A DNA stretch of 64,000 nt, taken from assembly GCA_910588655.1 (NCBI GenBank), contig CAJUPJ010000003.1, forward strand, positions 92,430 to 156,429. Direction: 5' to 3'. Position numbers and translations under genes: made by a program. Below the pieces are notes generated by a model. It ran no database searches. It saw only the letters and a list, made by a program, of their open reading frames with translations, and had not been told where the DNA came from. Below, piece by piece: positions 33,586 through 42,632 of the stretch; within the stretch, counting starts at the first letter, position 1, and every line of letters starts with the position of its first letter. This DNA comes from an uncultured Lachnospiraceae bacterium (GTDB lineage Bacteria; Bacillota; Clostridia; Lachnospirales; Lachnospiraceae).

Positions 33586-34611
33586 ATGTTACAGCAAATT
33601 ATGACACAGCCAGGAGAAATAGTTTTTAAGGAAGTACCACTTCCAGAGTTAGGAGATAAGCAGGTGATGGTTAAAATCATGAATATTGGTATATGTGGTT
33701 CAGATATCCACGTATACCATGGAAAACATCCATTTACTTCTTACCCTGTAACACAAGGGCATGAGGTTTCAGGGGAGATTACAGGATTAGGCAGGGATGT
33801 GGAAGGCTTACATATTGGACAGAAAGTTACTATTGAGCCACAAGTATATTGTGGGCACTGTTATCCATGCAGGCATGGCAAATATAACCTTTGTGAAGAA
33901 TTAAAAGTTATGGGCTTCCAGACAACAGGCACAGCCTCAGAATTTTTTGTGGCAGATGCTTCAAAGGTTACACCTATACCAGATGAAATGTCCTTTGAAG
34001 AGGGTGCAATGGTTGAGCCGCTTGCGGTTGCTGTACATGGTATAAAACAGGCAGGGGATGTTACTGGAATGAATATTGCTGTTATTGGTGCAGGGCCAAT
34101 AGGAAACCTTGTTGCGCAGGCAGCCATGGGAATGGGTGCTGCAAAAGTAATGGTTACAGATGTAAGCAGCCTGCGCCTTGAAAAGGCAAAAGAATGTGGC
34201 ATTGATGCCTGTATAAATACAATGGAAAAGGATTTTGGGGAAGCAATGCTTGAAACATTCGGGCAGGATAAAGCAGATATAATTTATGACTGTGCAGGCA
34301 ATAACATCACAATGGGCCAGGCAATTAAATATGCAAGGAAAGGAAGCACTATAGTGCTTGTTGCTGTATTTGCAGGAATGGCAGAAATAGACCTGGCAGT
34401 TGCCAATGACCATGAACTTGATATAAAAAGCACAATGATGTACAGGCATGATGATTATATTGACGCAATAAGGCTTGTAACAGAAAATAAGGTACATTTA
34501 AAACCATTAATTTCAAAAACGTTTCCATTTAAAGAATATTTAAAAGCATACCAGTATATTGACAATAACCGTGAAACTACAATGAAAGTAATTATTAATG
34601 TACAGGAATAA
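33586..34611 (+). CDS. Zinc-dependent polyol (sorbitol/xylitol-type) dehydrogenase
   Basis: This medium-chain dehydrogenase oxidises a sugar alcohol to a ketose. I choose the ATG at 33586, nine bases after 'GAGAGG', giving 341 residues. The catalytic zinc ligands are Cys37, His59-Glu60 and Glu144. The structural zinc is bound by Cys89, Cys92, Cys95 and Cys103 ('CGHCYPCRHGKYNLC'). The NAD(P) motif is 'GAGPIG' (168-173). It is the first gene of an operon with a symporter and a fructokinase, which makes conversion of a polyol such as sorbitol or mannitol to fructose likely. Xylitol or L-iditol dehydrogenase activity is possible. Confidence 0.87.
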   Translation: MLQQIMTQPGEIVFKEVPLPELGDKQVMVKIMNIGICGSDIHVYHGKHPFTSYPVTQGHEVSGEITGLGRDVEGLHIGQKVTIEPQVYCGHCYPCRHGKYNLCEELKVMGFQTTGTASEFFVADASKVTPIPDEMSFEEGAMVEPLAVAVHGIKQAGDVTGMNIAVIGAGPIGNLVAQAAMGMGAAKVMVTDVSSLRLEKAKECGIDACINTMEKDFGEAMLETFGQDKADIIYDCAGNNITMGQAIKYARKGSTIVLVAVFAGMAEIDLAVANDHELDIKSTMMYRHDDYIDAIRLVTENKVHLKPLISKTFPFKEYLKAYQYIDNNRETTMKVIINVQE

Positions 34612-34679
34612 AAACGGCAGCGTGGCAGCCAGTACAGGCGGCATATCCGTCTGGTTTATATAATTAAGGGGAGATATTT

Positions 34680-36044
34680 ATGGAGAGCAGGAACAATAAT
34701 GGCAAAGTGCCTTTAATTAGTAAAATAGCGTATGGTTTTGGGGATGTAGGCTGTAATTTCAGCTGGATGTTTGTAAGTAATTTTTTAATGATATTTTATA
34801 CAGATGTATTTGGGATAAGCATGGCAGCAGTTTCGGCTTTAATGCTATTTTCAAGGTTCTGGGATGCTATAAACGACCCAATAATTGGAGGGCTTGCAGA
34901 TAAGACAAAAAGCAGGTGGGGGCGTTACCGTCCCTGGCTGTTATTTGCAGCACCTGTTACCTCAGTAATACTTGTGCTTGCGTTCTGGGCACATCCAGAC
35001 TGGCCAGACAGTGCTAAGCTTGTATATATGGTGATAACGTACTGCCTTCTTGTTCTGGGGTATACTTGTGTAAATATACCATATGGGACATTATGTGGCG
35101 CAATGACACAAAGCATTGATGAAAGGGCTAAGATAAACACCTCACGTTCTGTAGCGGCAATGGTGGCAATAGGCATTATAAATATTATTACAGTCCCGCT
35201 TATAAAAGAATTTGGAAAAAGCAGCTCTAAAACAGGTTATCTTACAGTTGCAATTATTTATGGATGTATATTTGCAGCATGCCATTTTTTCTGTTTTGCC
35301 AAAACTAAAGAAGTAGTAGAGATGCCAGAGAAAGAAAAAATTTCCATAAAAATACAGTTAAAAGCTGTATTACAGAACCGTCCGTATCTGCTGGCACTGG
35401 CAGGCCAGGTGCTGTTTGGGTTTACATTATATGGCAGGAATGCGGATGTGCTTTACTATTTTACATATGTTGAAGGAAATGCTTCATATTATACTTCTTA
35501 TTCAATGTGTATAATTATTCCTTCAATTATAGGGGCTGCCTGTTTCCAGCCAGTATTCAGGAAAACCAATAACAAAGGACGTGCCGCTTCAATATTTGCA
35601 CTGATGACAGGCTGTTCCATGCTGGCATTATATTTATTCAGTGTAAAAGAAAACCCTTTGATGTTTTATATACTTTCTGGTCTTGTGCAGTTCTTTTTTT
35701 CAGGTTTTAATACTGCAATTTATGCAATTATTCCAGACTGTACAGAATATGGGCAGTGGAAGACAGGGCTTAGGAATGATGGTTTCCAGTATGCATTTAT
35801 TTCACTTGGAAATAAAGCAGGAATGGCGCTTGGTACAGCCTTGCTGGCAGGAATGCTTGGCAAATATGGATATATTGCCAACCAGCAGCAAAATGAAGCT
35901 GTTTTGTCAGTAATGAAACATTCATTTACCACAATTCCAGGAATACTCTGGCTTGTAACAGCAGCTGTATTGTTTTTCTACCGTTTAAACAGGAAGCGTT
36001 ATAATGAGATAATGGAGGATTTAAAAAATGGCAAAAAAGTTTGA
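34680..36044 (+). CDS. GPH-family glycoside/polyol:cation symporter
   Basis: The 454-residue integral membrane protein has about twelve hydrophobic segments and the GPH hallmarks 'KIAYGFGDVGCNF' at the N-terminus and 'FWDAINDPIIGGLADKTKSR' (about residues 60-80), followed by 'RWGRYRPWL'. Such carriers import glycosides, pentosides or hexuronides with Na+ or H+. Its neighbours suggest an unphosphorylated sugar alcohol or fructose-containing substrate. 'AGGGGAGATATTT' precedes the ATG. Its last 17 bases overlap the fructokinase gene, so the two are translationally coupled. Confidence 0.88.
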   Translation: MESRNNNGKVPLISKIAYGFGDVGCNFSWMFVSNFLMIFYTDVFGISMAAVSALMLFSRFWDAINDPIIGGLADKTKSRWGRYRPWLLFAAPVTSVILVLAFWAHPDWPDSAKLVYMVITYCLLVLGYTCVNIPYGTLCGAMTQSIDERAKINTSRSVAAMVAIGIINIITVPLIKEFGKSSSKTGYLTVAIIYGCIFAACHFFCFAKTKEVVEMPEKEKISIKIQLKAVLQNRPYLLALAGQVLFGFTLYGRNADVLYYFTYVEGNASYYTSYSMCIIIPSIIGAACFQPVFRKTNNKGRAASIFALMTGCSMLALYLFSVKENPLMFYILSGLVQFFFSGFNTAIYAIIPDCTEYGQWKTGLRNDGFQYAFISLGNKAGMALGTALLAGMLGKYGYIANQQQNEAVLSVMKHSFTTIPGILWLVTAAVLFFYRLNRKRYNEIMEDLKNGKKV

Positions 36045-36999
36045 TATAGTTGCACTAGGCGAAATTTTAATTGATTTTACTGAAAGTGGCATAAGTGAAA
36101 ATGGAATGAAGCTATTTGAACAAAATCCTGGTGGTGCGCCTGCAAACCTGCTTGTTACAGCAAGCCATATGGGATGTAAAACTGCTATAATTGGCAAAAC
36201 CGGCAAAGACCTGCATGGAGTTTTTTTAAAGAAAACACTTGAAGAAGAAAACATCTGTACAGATTACATTGTAGAAGATAACACTGTATTTACGACACTT
36301 GCATTTGTGGCACTGGATGAAAACGGGGAACGCCAGTTTTCTTTTGCAAGAAAGCCAGGTGCAGATACATGCCTTCAAATACAGGAATTAAACAAAGAGG
36401 CATTAAAAGAATGTAAAATATTCCATTTTGGTTCATTATCACTAACAGATGAACCAGCAAAGTCTGCTACTATTGAAGCTGTCAAAACAGCTAAAGAAGC
36501 AGGGGCAGTAATTTCATTTGACCCTAATTACAGAGAACTGCTTTGGAACAGTGAAAAGGATGCAGCAGAAACAATAAACAAGGCAATACAATATGCAGAT
36601 ATGGTTAAAGTTTCTGATGAGGAAAGCATAATGCTGTCTGGTGAAAATAATTATAAAAAAGCTGCTTTAAAGTTGTTACAGAAAGGCCCGCGTATAATTG
36701 CAGTTACGCTTGGGGATAAAGGCGTTTACCTGGCTTGTAATAAGGGAAACAGTGTAATTCCAGGTTTTAAAGCAGTTGTAACAGACACTACAGGGGCAGG
36801 GGATTCATTCTGGGGAGGTTTCTTATCCAGGTATCTTAAATACCATACAGACATAGAAAATATGGAGTGGGATAAATGGGAGTCATGTGCAGCATTTGGC
36901 AATGCAACAGCAAGCCTTTGTGTGCAGAAACGTGGTGGTATACCATCAATACCAGTGCGTAGGGATGTGGAAAGTATTTTATACACATACAGCTTTTAA
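36028..36999 (+). CDS. Fructokinase, PfkB (ribokinase) family
   Basis: The 323-residue protein has the fructokinase pattern: 'ALGEILIDFT' near the start, 'NPGGAPANLLVTASHMG' (about 32-50), and 'DTTGAGDSFWGGF' with catalytic Asp259. It probably phosphorylates fructose, made by the operon's dehydrogenase, to fructose-6-phosphate. The ribosome binding site 'GGAGG' lies inside the end of the symporter gene, and the reading frames overlap by 17 bases. It differs from the 1-phosphofructokinase at 24.6 kb, which belongs to another branch of the same superfamily. A terminator follows. Confidence 0.87.
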   Translation: MAKKFDIVALGEILIDFTESGISENGMKLFEQNPGGAPANLLVTASHMGCKTAIIGKTGKDLHGVFLKKTLEEENICTDYIVEDNTVFTTLAFVALDENGERQFSFARKPGADTCLQIQELNKEALKECKIFHFGSLSLTDEPAKSATIEAVKTAKEAGAVISFDPNYRELLWNSEKDAAETINKAIQYADMVKVSDEESIMLSGENNYKKAALKLLQKGPRIIAVTLGDKGVYLACNKGNSVIPGFKAVVTDTTGAGDSFWGGFLSRYLKYHTDIENMEWDKWESCAAFGNATASLCVQKRGGIPSIPVRRDVESILYTYSF

Positions 37000-37008
37000 T
37001 ATAATTTA

Positions 37009-37056
37009 TGAACCACTGGTATATTTATTATATGCCATGTGGTTCATTTTTACTTT
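37009..37056 (+). terminator. Terminator after the fructokinase gene
   Basis: 'TGAACCAC' (37009-37016) pairs with 'GTGGTTCA' (37039-37046), followed by TTTTTACTTTT. Confidence 0.65.
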
Positions 37057-37067
37057 TATCTAATATT

Positions 37068-37598
37068 TTACATTAATTTTGCTTTCCAGATAATATCTTT
37101 AAAATTTTGTATGTATTCCAGATAACAGTTTACATAGTCCATATTGGTTAAATATCCCCTTCCTGAAGATATAACACCCACACTGGTCTTTTTTCCATTA
37201 ATTGTTATATAAAAATATACACCATATACATGATTTTTCTTTCTTCCAGCAAAGGAAATTACGGGTTCTATTTCTTCAATACTGTATAAAGAAAAATACT
37301 GCACTTTAAATGGATTTAATAAACATAATACAGCCAGTTCTTTATTAACTGTGTCAATCCAGAAATGTACTGTAAGCATTTCATATTCATAATTTATGCA
37401 AAATTCATTCCGCAGCCCTCTTTTTTTATTATACTTGTAAAAAATAATCCCTGAAAACAGTATCCATACAAAATATCCCATAAGCAAGGAAAATGTCCAT
37501 AAAAATGTTATATAATTTTCCGCTTTTAGAAAAATTTCCAGCAAGACAGGTAAAAATAACAGTAACACAAAATAGTATTTCCAATTAAACTGCTTCAT
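37068..37598 (-). CDS. Hypothetical membrane protein with two N-terminal TM segments
   Basis: I do not recognise this 176-residue protein. It has two hydrophobic segments near the N-terminus (about 8-25 and 30-54), then a positively charged stretch and a soluble domain rich in aromatic residues, with beta-strand-like pattern such as 'YGVYFYITINGKKTSVGVIS'. This recalls small PH-like membrane-associated domains. 'AAAGGAA' lies ten bases before the ATG. It is the last gene of a minus-strand operon after the TetR regulator and the polyferredoxin, separated by 14 bases from the latter, so a role alongside that electron-transfer protein is possible. Confidence 0.6.
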   Translation of the reverse strand: MKQFNWKYYFVLLLFLPVLLEIFLKAENYITFLWTFSLLMGYFVWILFSGIIFYKYNKKRGLRNEFCINYEYEMLTVHFWIDTVNKELAVLCLLNPFKVQYFSLYSIEEIEPVISFAGRKKNHVYGVYFYITINGKKTSVGVISSGRGYLTNMDYVNCYLEYIQNFKDIIWKAKLM

Positions 37599-37612
37599 TT
37601 ATTTTATTCCTT

Positions 37613-38449
37613 TCACAATGCATTTTTAGGGCACGCTTTAACACATTCCAGGCATAAGATACATTCCGTTCCATTTTTTCTTTTTCTTGAATTATCAGTT
37701 ATATCAACATCCATAGGGCAGGCTTTTTTACATTTGCCACAGGAAACACATTTGCTTTCATCACATTTAATACGCATTAAAGAAAAATAAGACATTGGCT
37801 TAAGGAATATTGTAACAGGGCATATGTATTTGCAAAAAGCCCGGTTATCCTTTAATGCAAAAGCAAGTATAATTCCAGTTAAATAATATAAAAAATTTCC
37901 AATTAAGAATGACCAGAACATAATGCGTTCCATATTGTTTACATTTGCAAGGAATAAACTACAAACAAAAATAAAAGATATTGCAAAAGTAATATACCTT
38001 ATAAAGCCCCACTTTTTTCTTGGCTGTTGTGGTATTTTATATGGGAGCAAATCAAGTACCATTGCTGTCCAGCAGGCAAACCCGCACCATCCACGCCCGA
38101 AAAACAGCGGGCCAAATATCTTTGCTACTGCATAATGGATAGTTGCTGCTTCAAAAACGCCTGTAAATAAATAATACCAGAACCCCTCAATCTGCATATT
38201 TTCATTACTGATTAACCCAAGATAGACAAACATATAAGTTCCAACCAGAAATTGTGCAACCCTGCGTGCATGTTTGTATTTAAGCCCAAACAAAAGAAAG
38301 CCTGTTGCTATTGAAGTCCCTATGTAACTGAAATTTACCAGATAAAATATATTGTCCATTGTAAGCCATAGAGTAACAGCTATAGTTTCAAAAAGCAGCC
38401 ACATAATAGCAGGTAATATAAATTTCTTTATTAATTTTGGTTTCTCCAT
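37613..38449 (-). CDS. Membrane-bound polyferredoxin (NapH/YccM-like 4Fe-4S protein)
   Basis: The 278-residue protein has about five or six membrane segments over residues 8-215, then two 4Fe-4S motifs near the C-terminus: 'CVSCGKCKKACP' and 'CILCLECVKACP'. The membrane part contains 'FGRGWCGFACWTAM', the NapH/YccM-family signature with two cysteines. The family passes electrons through the membrane to or from periplasmic or cytoplasmic partners. The partner here is unknown. 'AAGGAGGT' precedes the start. It lies between the TetR regulator (61 bases upstream) and a hypothetical membrane protein, forming a probable three-gene operon. Confidence 0.82.
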   Translation of the reverse strand: MEKPKLIKKFILPAIMWLLFETIAVTLWLTMDNIFYLVNFSYIGTSIATGFLLFGLKYKHARRVAQFLVGTYMFVYLGLISNENMQIEGFWYYLFTGVFEAATIHYAVAKIFGPLFFGRGWCGFACWTAMVLDLLPYKIPQQPRKKWGFIRYITFAISFIFVCSLFLANVNNMERIMFWSFLIGNFLYYLTGIILAFALKDNRAFCKYICPVTIFLKPMSYFSLMRIKCDESKCVSCGKCKKACPMDVDITDNSRKRKNGTECILCLECVKACPKNAL

Positions 38450-38510
38450 GCAGGTTATACCTCCTTATCCTTAATTCTGTAAATTTTATACTTTTGAACC
38501 TGGCATAATT

Positions 38511-39125
38511 TTATTGTTTTTTTAAGTAATTTTCTGTTTTATGGAATTTATCCATATCGCCGCCTGCTTGTAATAGAAAAGCAGAACATGCATTATGGAT
38601 TTTTTCTTTTGCATCCTGCCTGTCTGATTTCATAACGCCTGAAACTATTGCAACAAGAAGCCCATGTGAATATAATATAGTGTTGGTAAGGTAGTCCAGG
38701 GCTTTATCATTGGAAATATTAAAAAAAGCAGCTATCTCTGAAGACAGGTTCTGGTTATTTATTGCTTCAAGAAGCATTTCAAATGTACCCATACAATAAT
38801 TGCTGCCCTCATTCAGGTAAAGGTATCTGAATAAATTGGGCATATCAAATGCAATATCAACATAAGCATTGCCTATTTCTGAAAATGCACTAACAGCATT
38901 TCTGGAAAGTGGTTTTAATTTTTCGTTGGCATAAGATACAGCATATTCTGCAAGGGCTTTGCGGAATCCATCCATGTTGCCGAAATGCCACGAAACAGGC
39001 TGGGTGGAACTATCCAGCCTTTCTGCAACTGTCTTTATTGTTACATTGCTATATCCATTTTCAATTAACAGTTCCAGGGCAGCTTGTAAAATCATATCTT
39101 TTGGAATTTTAGGACGGCTTGGCAT
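38511..39125 (-). CDS. TetR/AcrR-family transcriptional regulator
   Basis: The 204-residue protein has an N-terminal TetR helix-turn-helix (about 8-55, 'NVTIKTVAERLDSSTQPVSW') and an alpha-helical ligand-binding C-terminal part. The start has 'TTGGAGGAAATGCA' immediately before it. It is the first gene of a minus-strand operon with the polyferredoxin and a hypothetical membrane protein. A 35-base, nearly perfect dyad over its promoter (39141-39175) strongly suggests autorepression and control of the whole operon. The inducing molecule is unknown. Confidence 0.88.
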   Translation of the reverse strand: MPSRPKIPKDMILQAALELLIENGYSNVTIKTVAERLDSSTQPVSWHFGNMDGFRKALAEYAVSYANEKLKPLSRNAVSAFSEIGNAYVDIAFDMPNLFRYLYLNEGSNYCMGTFEMLLEAINNQNLSSEIAAFFNISNDKALDYLTNTILYSHGLLVAIVSGVMKSDRQDAKEKIHNACSAFLLQAGGDMDKFHKTENYLKKQ

Positions 39126-39140
39126 TGCATTTCCTCCAAT

Positions 39141-39175
39141 ACTATAAACTAGTTTACTGTAAACTGATTTATAGT
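39141..39175. promoter_or_regulatory. TetR-type operator, 35-bp dyad
   Basis: 'AGTTTACTGTAAACT' (39151-39165) is a perfect palindrome. It is extended on both sides by ACTATAAA and TTTATAGT into a 35-base near-perfect dyad. It overlaps the -10 box and transcription start of the tetR promoter. Confidence 0.7.
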
Positions 39176-39201
39176 ATAATAAAACTGCCTGGGTTTGTCA
39201 A
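39173..39201 (-). promoter_or_regulatory. Promoter of the tetR-polyferredoxin operon
   Basis: On the minus strand, TTGACA (39201-39196) lies 17 bases before TATACT (39178-39173). Confidence 0.7.
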
Positions 39202-39391
39202 GCTTAAATATGCAGATACAAAAGGTATAATTATCTGGTATATGGAATTTCATAAAATATATAGCAGTTATGGCATTTTGGGTTCAAAAAGTTATAAAAT
39301 GGTGTTATAATAAATACTATAAGTAAATTTTGCTGTATAACAATAATTAATCTTTTATATTGTTAATGTTCAGATATTAATGGAGGGGAAA

Positions 39392-40267
39392 ATGGACAAG
39401 TTAGATTTTAAAAACCCGTCATATAACAGGGAGACAGGGGAGACTGCCTGGAGCATGTTATATTTTGGCAGTTATCCACAGACAGAAATTAAAGATAATG
39501 AACTGGCTTCTGGGATTACAGAGGCAGTATATAATGAAGATGGCGATGCCCTGGCATATGGCATAAAATACAGAAGAATAAAGCAGAATGGTGTTTTCCG
39601 TTATTTCAGGTGGGATAAAATACAATGGAGGGTGCTGTGGAATGATGGCAAGACCCTTTTTGTAATATCAGATAAAGGGCTTGACTGCAAAGCATATGAT
39701 AATACAGATAACTTTGTAATATGGGAACAGTCTTCTTTAAGGGAATGGCTTGCAGGCAGCTTTTATAATATGGCATTTGACAGCAGGGAACAGGAAGCCA
39801 TTTTAATGCATGAAACAGAAACATCATATATTTGTAATGGTGAAAATATTACTGATAGGACAAATGACAAAATTTACCTGCTCTCTATTAAAGAACTCAG
39901 GACATCACGTTATGGTTTCTGGGATGAAAAAGTTTACTGGGAACATACAATAGATAAAAAGATTAACAGGAGAATGAGGCCAACCAGCTATGCACAGGCG
40001 TGTGGTGTGTGGGTTTATAAACATGACAGCAATAAAAAATGGTATGTTGCAAAACCGGACAGTTCACGTGAGGGATGCTGCTGCTGGTGGACACGTTCAC
40101 CTTGTGCTGATACAAGATATGGCACAAAAATGAAGAATACGAAAGTAACAGAATCAGGAGCTATTGATAAACATGATTATGGCCATATATTACACCGCAT
40201 GGGAAATGCAGTTGCAGTTGTGCCGGTAATGCACCTGGATTTAGAAAGCTTAACAGATATACTATAA
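39392..40267 (+). CDS. DUF6273 domain-containing protein 1
   Basis: The 291-residue soluble protein has the DUF6273 pattern: 'WSMLYFGSYPQTEI' near the N-terminus, 'FRWDKIQWRVLWNDGKTLFV', 'SLREWLAGSFYNMAFDSREQ', and a C-terminal 'CWWTRSPCADTRYG' block ending 'VVPVMHLDL'. It has no signal peptide. The start at 39392 is chosen because 'GGAGGGG' is immediately upstream; the ATG at 39380 overlaps that site. Function of the family is unknown. A paralogue with the same block order lies 346 bases downstream, and a small frameshifted gene sits between them. Confidence 0.75.
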   Translation: MDKLDFKNPSYNRETGETAWSMLYFGSYPQTEIKDNELASGITEAVYNEDGDALAYGIKYRRIKQNGVFRYFRWDKIQWRVLWNDGKTLFVISDKGLDCKAYDNTDNFVIWEQSSLREWLAGSFYNMAFDSREQEAILMHETETSYICNGENITDRTNDKIYLLSIKELRTSRYGFWDEKVYWEHTIDKKINRRMRPTSYAQACGVWVYKHDSNKKWYVAKPDSSREGCCCWWTRSPCADTRYGTKMKNTKVTESGAIDKHDYGHILHRMGNAVAVVPVMHLDLESLTDIL

Positions 40268-40283
40268 CCAGGAGGGTTTAAGA

Positions 40284-40588
40284 ATGGACGGAAGCATAGA
40301 ATTAAGGCTTGTACATTTGGCACAGAAAGTTGCCAGTATGTATAAAGATAAAATAGAACAAAAATATTATAAGCAGCTTTGTGATGCCATTGAAACATGC
40401 AGGGATTATTATATAAACGGCGGAAAGGACTGGGGATGTATGTATGAAGCTGTACTTTCACACCAGAGGATTTAGAATTACGTGGGGAAAATATACCAGC
40501 ATTTGTGGAATTACTGGAAAAGCATATTAACCAGACAATTGGCTATGATAAGATATTTCAATTCTGGGGTAGTGGAATTTGTTATTAA
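40284..40588 (+). pseudogene. Small gene split by a frameshift
   Basis: An ATG with 'AGGAGGG' upstream opens a frame that stops at 40475 (63 codons). A second frame, offset by one position, continues as convincing coding sequence from about 40454 ('TFTPEDLELRGENIPAFVEL', ending '..YDKIFQFWGSGICY') to a TAA at 40586-40588. Joined, they would make a soluble helical protein of about 100 residues. The break lies near 40451-40454. I do not recognise the family. Programmed frameshifting is not suggested by any obvious slippery site, so mutation or sequencing error is likelier. Confidence 0.55.
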
Positions 40589-40613
40589 AGTTGTTATTAA
40601 TGGAGGAAGAATA

Positions 40614-41462
40614 ATGGATAAAATGGATTTTGCAAATCCTGTATATGATGATATTACAGGCAAAGCAGTCTGGAGCATGTTGTATTTTGGCAGTTATCCG
40701 CAGACTGAAGTAAAAGGATATAAACTTGTCCCTGCTATTACACAGGCAGAATATGATATAAATGGTGATGCATATGTTTCAGGTATAAAATACAGAAGAA
40801 TAAGCAAGGATGATACAGAAAACAGTAATAATTTTGGGGACAAAACTTTCCGTTATTTTAAGTGGGAAAAGATAAAATGGCGTGTATTATGGAATGACGG
40901 GGATACGCTTTTTGTTATGGCAGACAAGGGAATTGACTGCAAGGCATATAATGATATAATTATATCAGTTACATGGGAAGAATGTACATTGCGCCACTGG
41001 CTTGCTAATGATTTCTATAATATGGCATTTAACGCTAATGAACAGAAAGCAATTAAAATACATAATGTAAATAACCAGGCAGCACCAGGATATATGAAAG
41101 GAAATGGCAGGGATACAGAAGATAAAATATATATTTTATCAATACCTGAAATAAGAAATGAAAATTATGGTTTATGGGATAAAAAGATAGACTGGGAGCA
41201 TAAAAAGGATAAAAAAGCAAACAGGAGAATGAAGCCAGCAGATTATGCATATGCACGTGGGATAAGCACTGGAAATGTAATGGGGGATTACAAGAAAAAC
41301 TGTAAATGGTGGCTGCGTTCGGCATGCAGTTATACAAATTATGGTGCAGAAGTCAGCTGGGAAGGCGGTGTTTTTACTGTTGGTTACCATACCCAGGTTT
41401 TTTGCACTGCAGTTGTGCCAGTAATGCATATCGGGCTTAAAGAACTGCAAAGCCTGTTATAA
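40614..41462 (+). CDS. DUF6273 domain-containing protein 2
   Basis: The 282-residue protein is a paralogue of the gene at 39392-40267 with the same sequence of blocks ('WSMLYFGSYPQTEV', 'FKWEKIKWRVLWNDGDTLFV', 'LRHWLANDFYNMAF', 'WWLRSACSYTNYGAEVSW', 'VVPVMHIGL'). The ATG at 40614 follows 'AATGGAGGAAGAATA'; the open frame upstream to 40482 belongs to the preceding broken gene in another frame. The pair has diverged considerably, so the duplication is not recent. Function is unknown. Confidence 0.75.
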   Translation: MDKMDFANPVYDDITGKAVWSMLYFGSYPQTEVKGYKLVPAITQAEYDINGDAYVSGIKYRRISKDDTENSNNFGDKTFRYFKWEKIKWRVLWNDGDTLFVMADKGIDCKAYNDIIISVTWEECTLRHWLANDFYNMAFNANEQKAIKIHNVNNQAAPGYMKGNGRDTEDKIYILSIPEIRNENYGLWDKKIDWEHKKDKKANRRMKPADYAYARGISTGNVMGDYKKNCKWWLRSACSYTNYGAEVSWEGGVFTVGYHTQVFCTAVVPVMHIGLKELQSLL

Positions 41463-41501
41463 TTATGCTGCCTTACAGAAAAATATGGAGGATAAAATAA
41501 A

Positions 41502-42572
41502 ATGCAGCCAGTCCAGTTAACAGGAAAAAGAGACCATTATATTGACAATTTAAGGAGCATATCAATACTTCTTTTATTTCCAGTACATACATTTATGATA
41601 TGGAATAATTTTGGTTCTGGTTTTTACGTATGGTTAGAAGAAAATAAAATATACAGCACATTAATTGTATTAATAAATCCCTGGTTTATGCCATTGCTTT
41701 TTTTATTAGCAGGCATAAGCGCAAGGCTTTCATTAGAGAAAAGAACAACAAAAGAATTTGTAATACAACGTATAAATAAGCTTTTAATACCATTTATAAC
41801 TGGCATGGTTTTTCTAGTTCCAATACAGACATTGTATGCGAGAAAGTTTTTTTATAATTACAGTGACGGATTTATAGAAAACTGGCGGTACTTTTTTACA
41901 CATTTTACAGATTTAAGCGGTTATGATGGCGCATTTACGCCAGGGCATTTATGGTTTATATTATATTTATTTATAATCTCAATATTATCATTAATTATAT
42001 TCCGTTACTTACCATACAAAAAAGTTGTACAAGTAACAGGAAAATTACATATATCCTGTATAATCCTTTTATTTATTCCAATATGGCTTATGTATTATAT
42101 TGGCAATTTTGGAGGTTTCAGCATTGGAAAAAACCTGGCACTTTATCTGGCAGGTTATTATATTATAAGCAATAATGCTGTTATGGAAAAGGCAGAGAAA
42201 AATATAAAATGGATAACATTATTATGCCTGGCATCAACATTAATATCAGCAGTTCTATATTACAAATACTTATTTTATGGGGATATATGGGTATGTTATA
42301 TTGGATGGATTACAATACTTGTATTACTGGTATATGGAAAAAGGTTTTTAAATAAAAAAACAAAGTTTATGGAATTTGCCAGACATGCATCATATCCAGT
42401 CTATATATTGCACCAGTCCATACTTGTAGCACTTGCATACTATATTACCAGGGAATTTAATAATATCATTGTGCAGGCATCAGTAATCTGTGTGGGAAGT
42501 TTAATATTAACTATAATGGCATATTATATAATAAATAAAATACCTGTTGCAAGGAAAATAATTGCGCAATAG
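41502..42572 (+). CDS. Acyltransferase family membrane protein (acyltransferase 3)
   Basis: The 356-residue protein has about ten hydrophobic segments. It starts with the family signature 'RDHYIDNLRSISILLLFPVH', where the histidine of 'PVHTF' is the expected catalytic residue, and has 'RINKLLIPF' and a conserved 'GHLWFILYL' further on. Members O-acylate sugars, peptidoglycan or antibiotics at the membrane. The substrate cannot be told from context. The gene has its own ribosome binding site (TATGGAGGATAAAATAAA) and lies between a DUF6273 gene and an Rpn-family nuclease. Confidence 0.83.
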   Translation: MQPVQLTGKRDHYIDNLRSISILLLFPVHTFMIWNNFGSGFYVWLEENKIYSTLIVLINPWFMPLLFLLAGISARLSLEKRTTKEFVIQRINKLLIPFITGMVFLVPIQTLYARKFFYNYSDGFIENWRYFFTHFTDLSGYDGAFTPGHLWFILYLFIISILSLIIFRYLPYKKVVQVTGKLHISCIILLFIPIWLMYYIGNFGGFSIGKNLALYLAGYYIISNNAVMEKAEKNIKWITLLCLASTLISAVLYYKYLFYGDIWVCYIGWITILVLLVYGKRFLNKKTKFMEFARHASYPVYILHQSILVALAYYITREFNNIIVQASVICVGSLILTIMAYYIINKIPVARKIIAQ

Positions 42573-42632
42573 TTTTACATCTTTCCATACTTATGTTATA
42601 ATATAACAAATTACCAGTACGGAGGGAATAAT

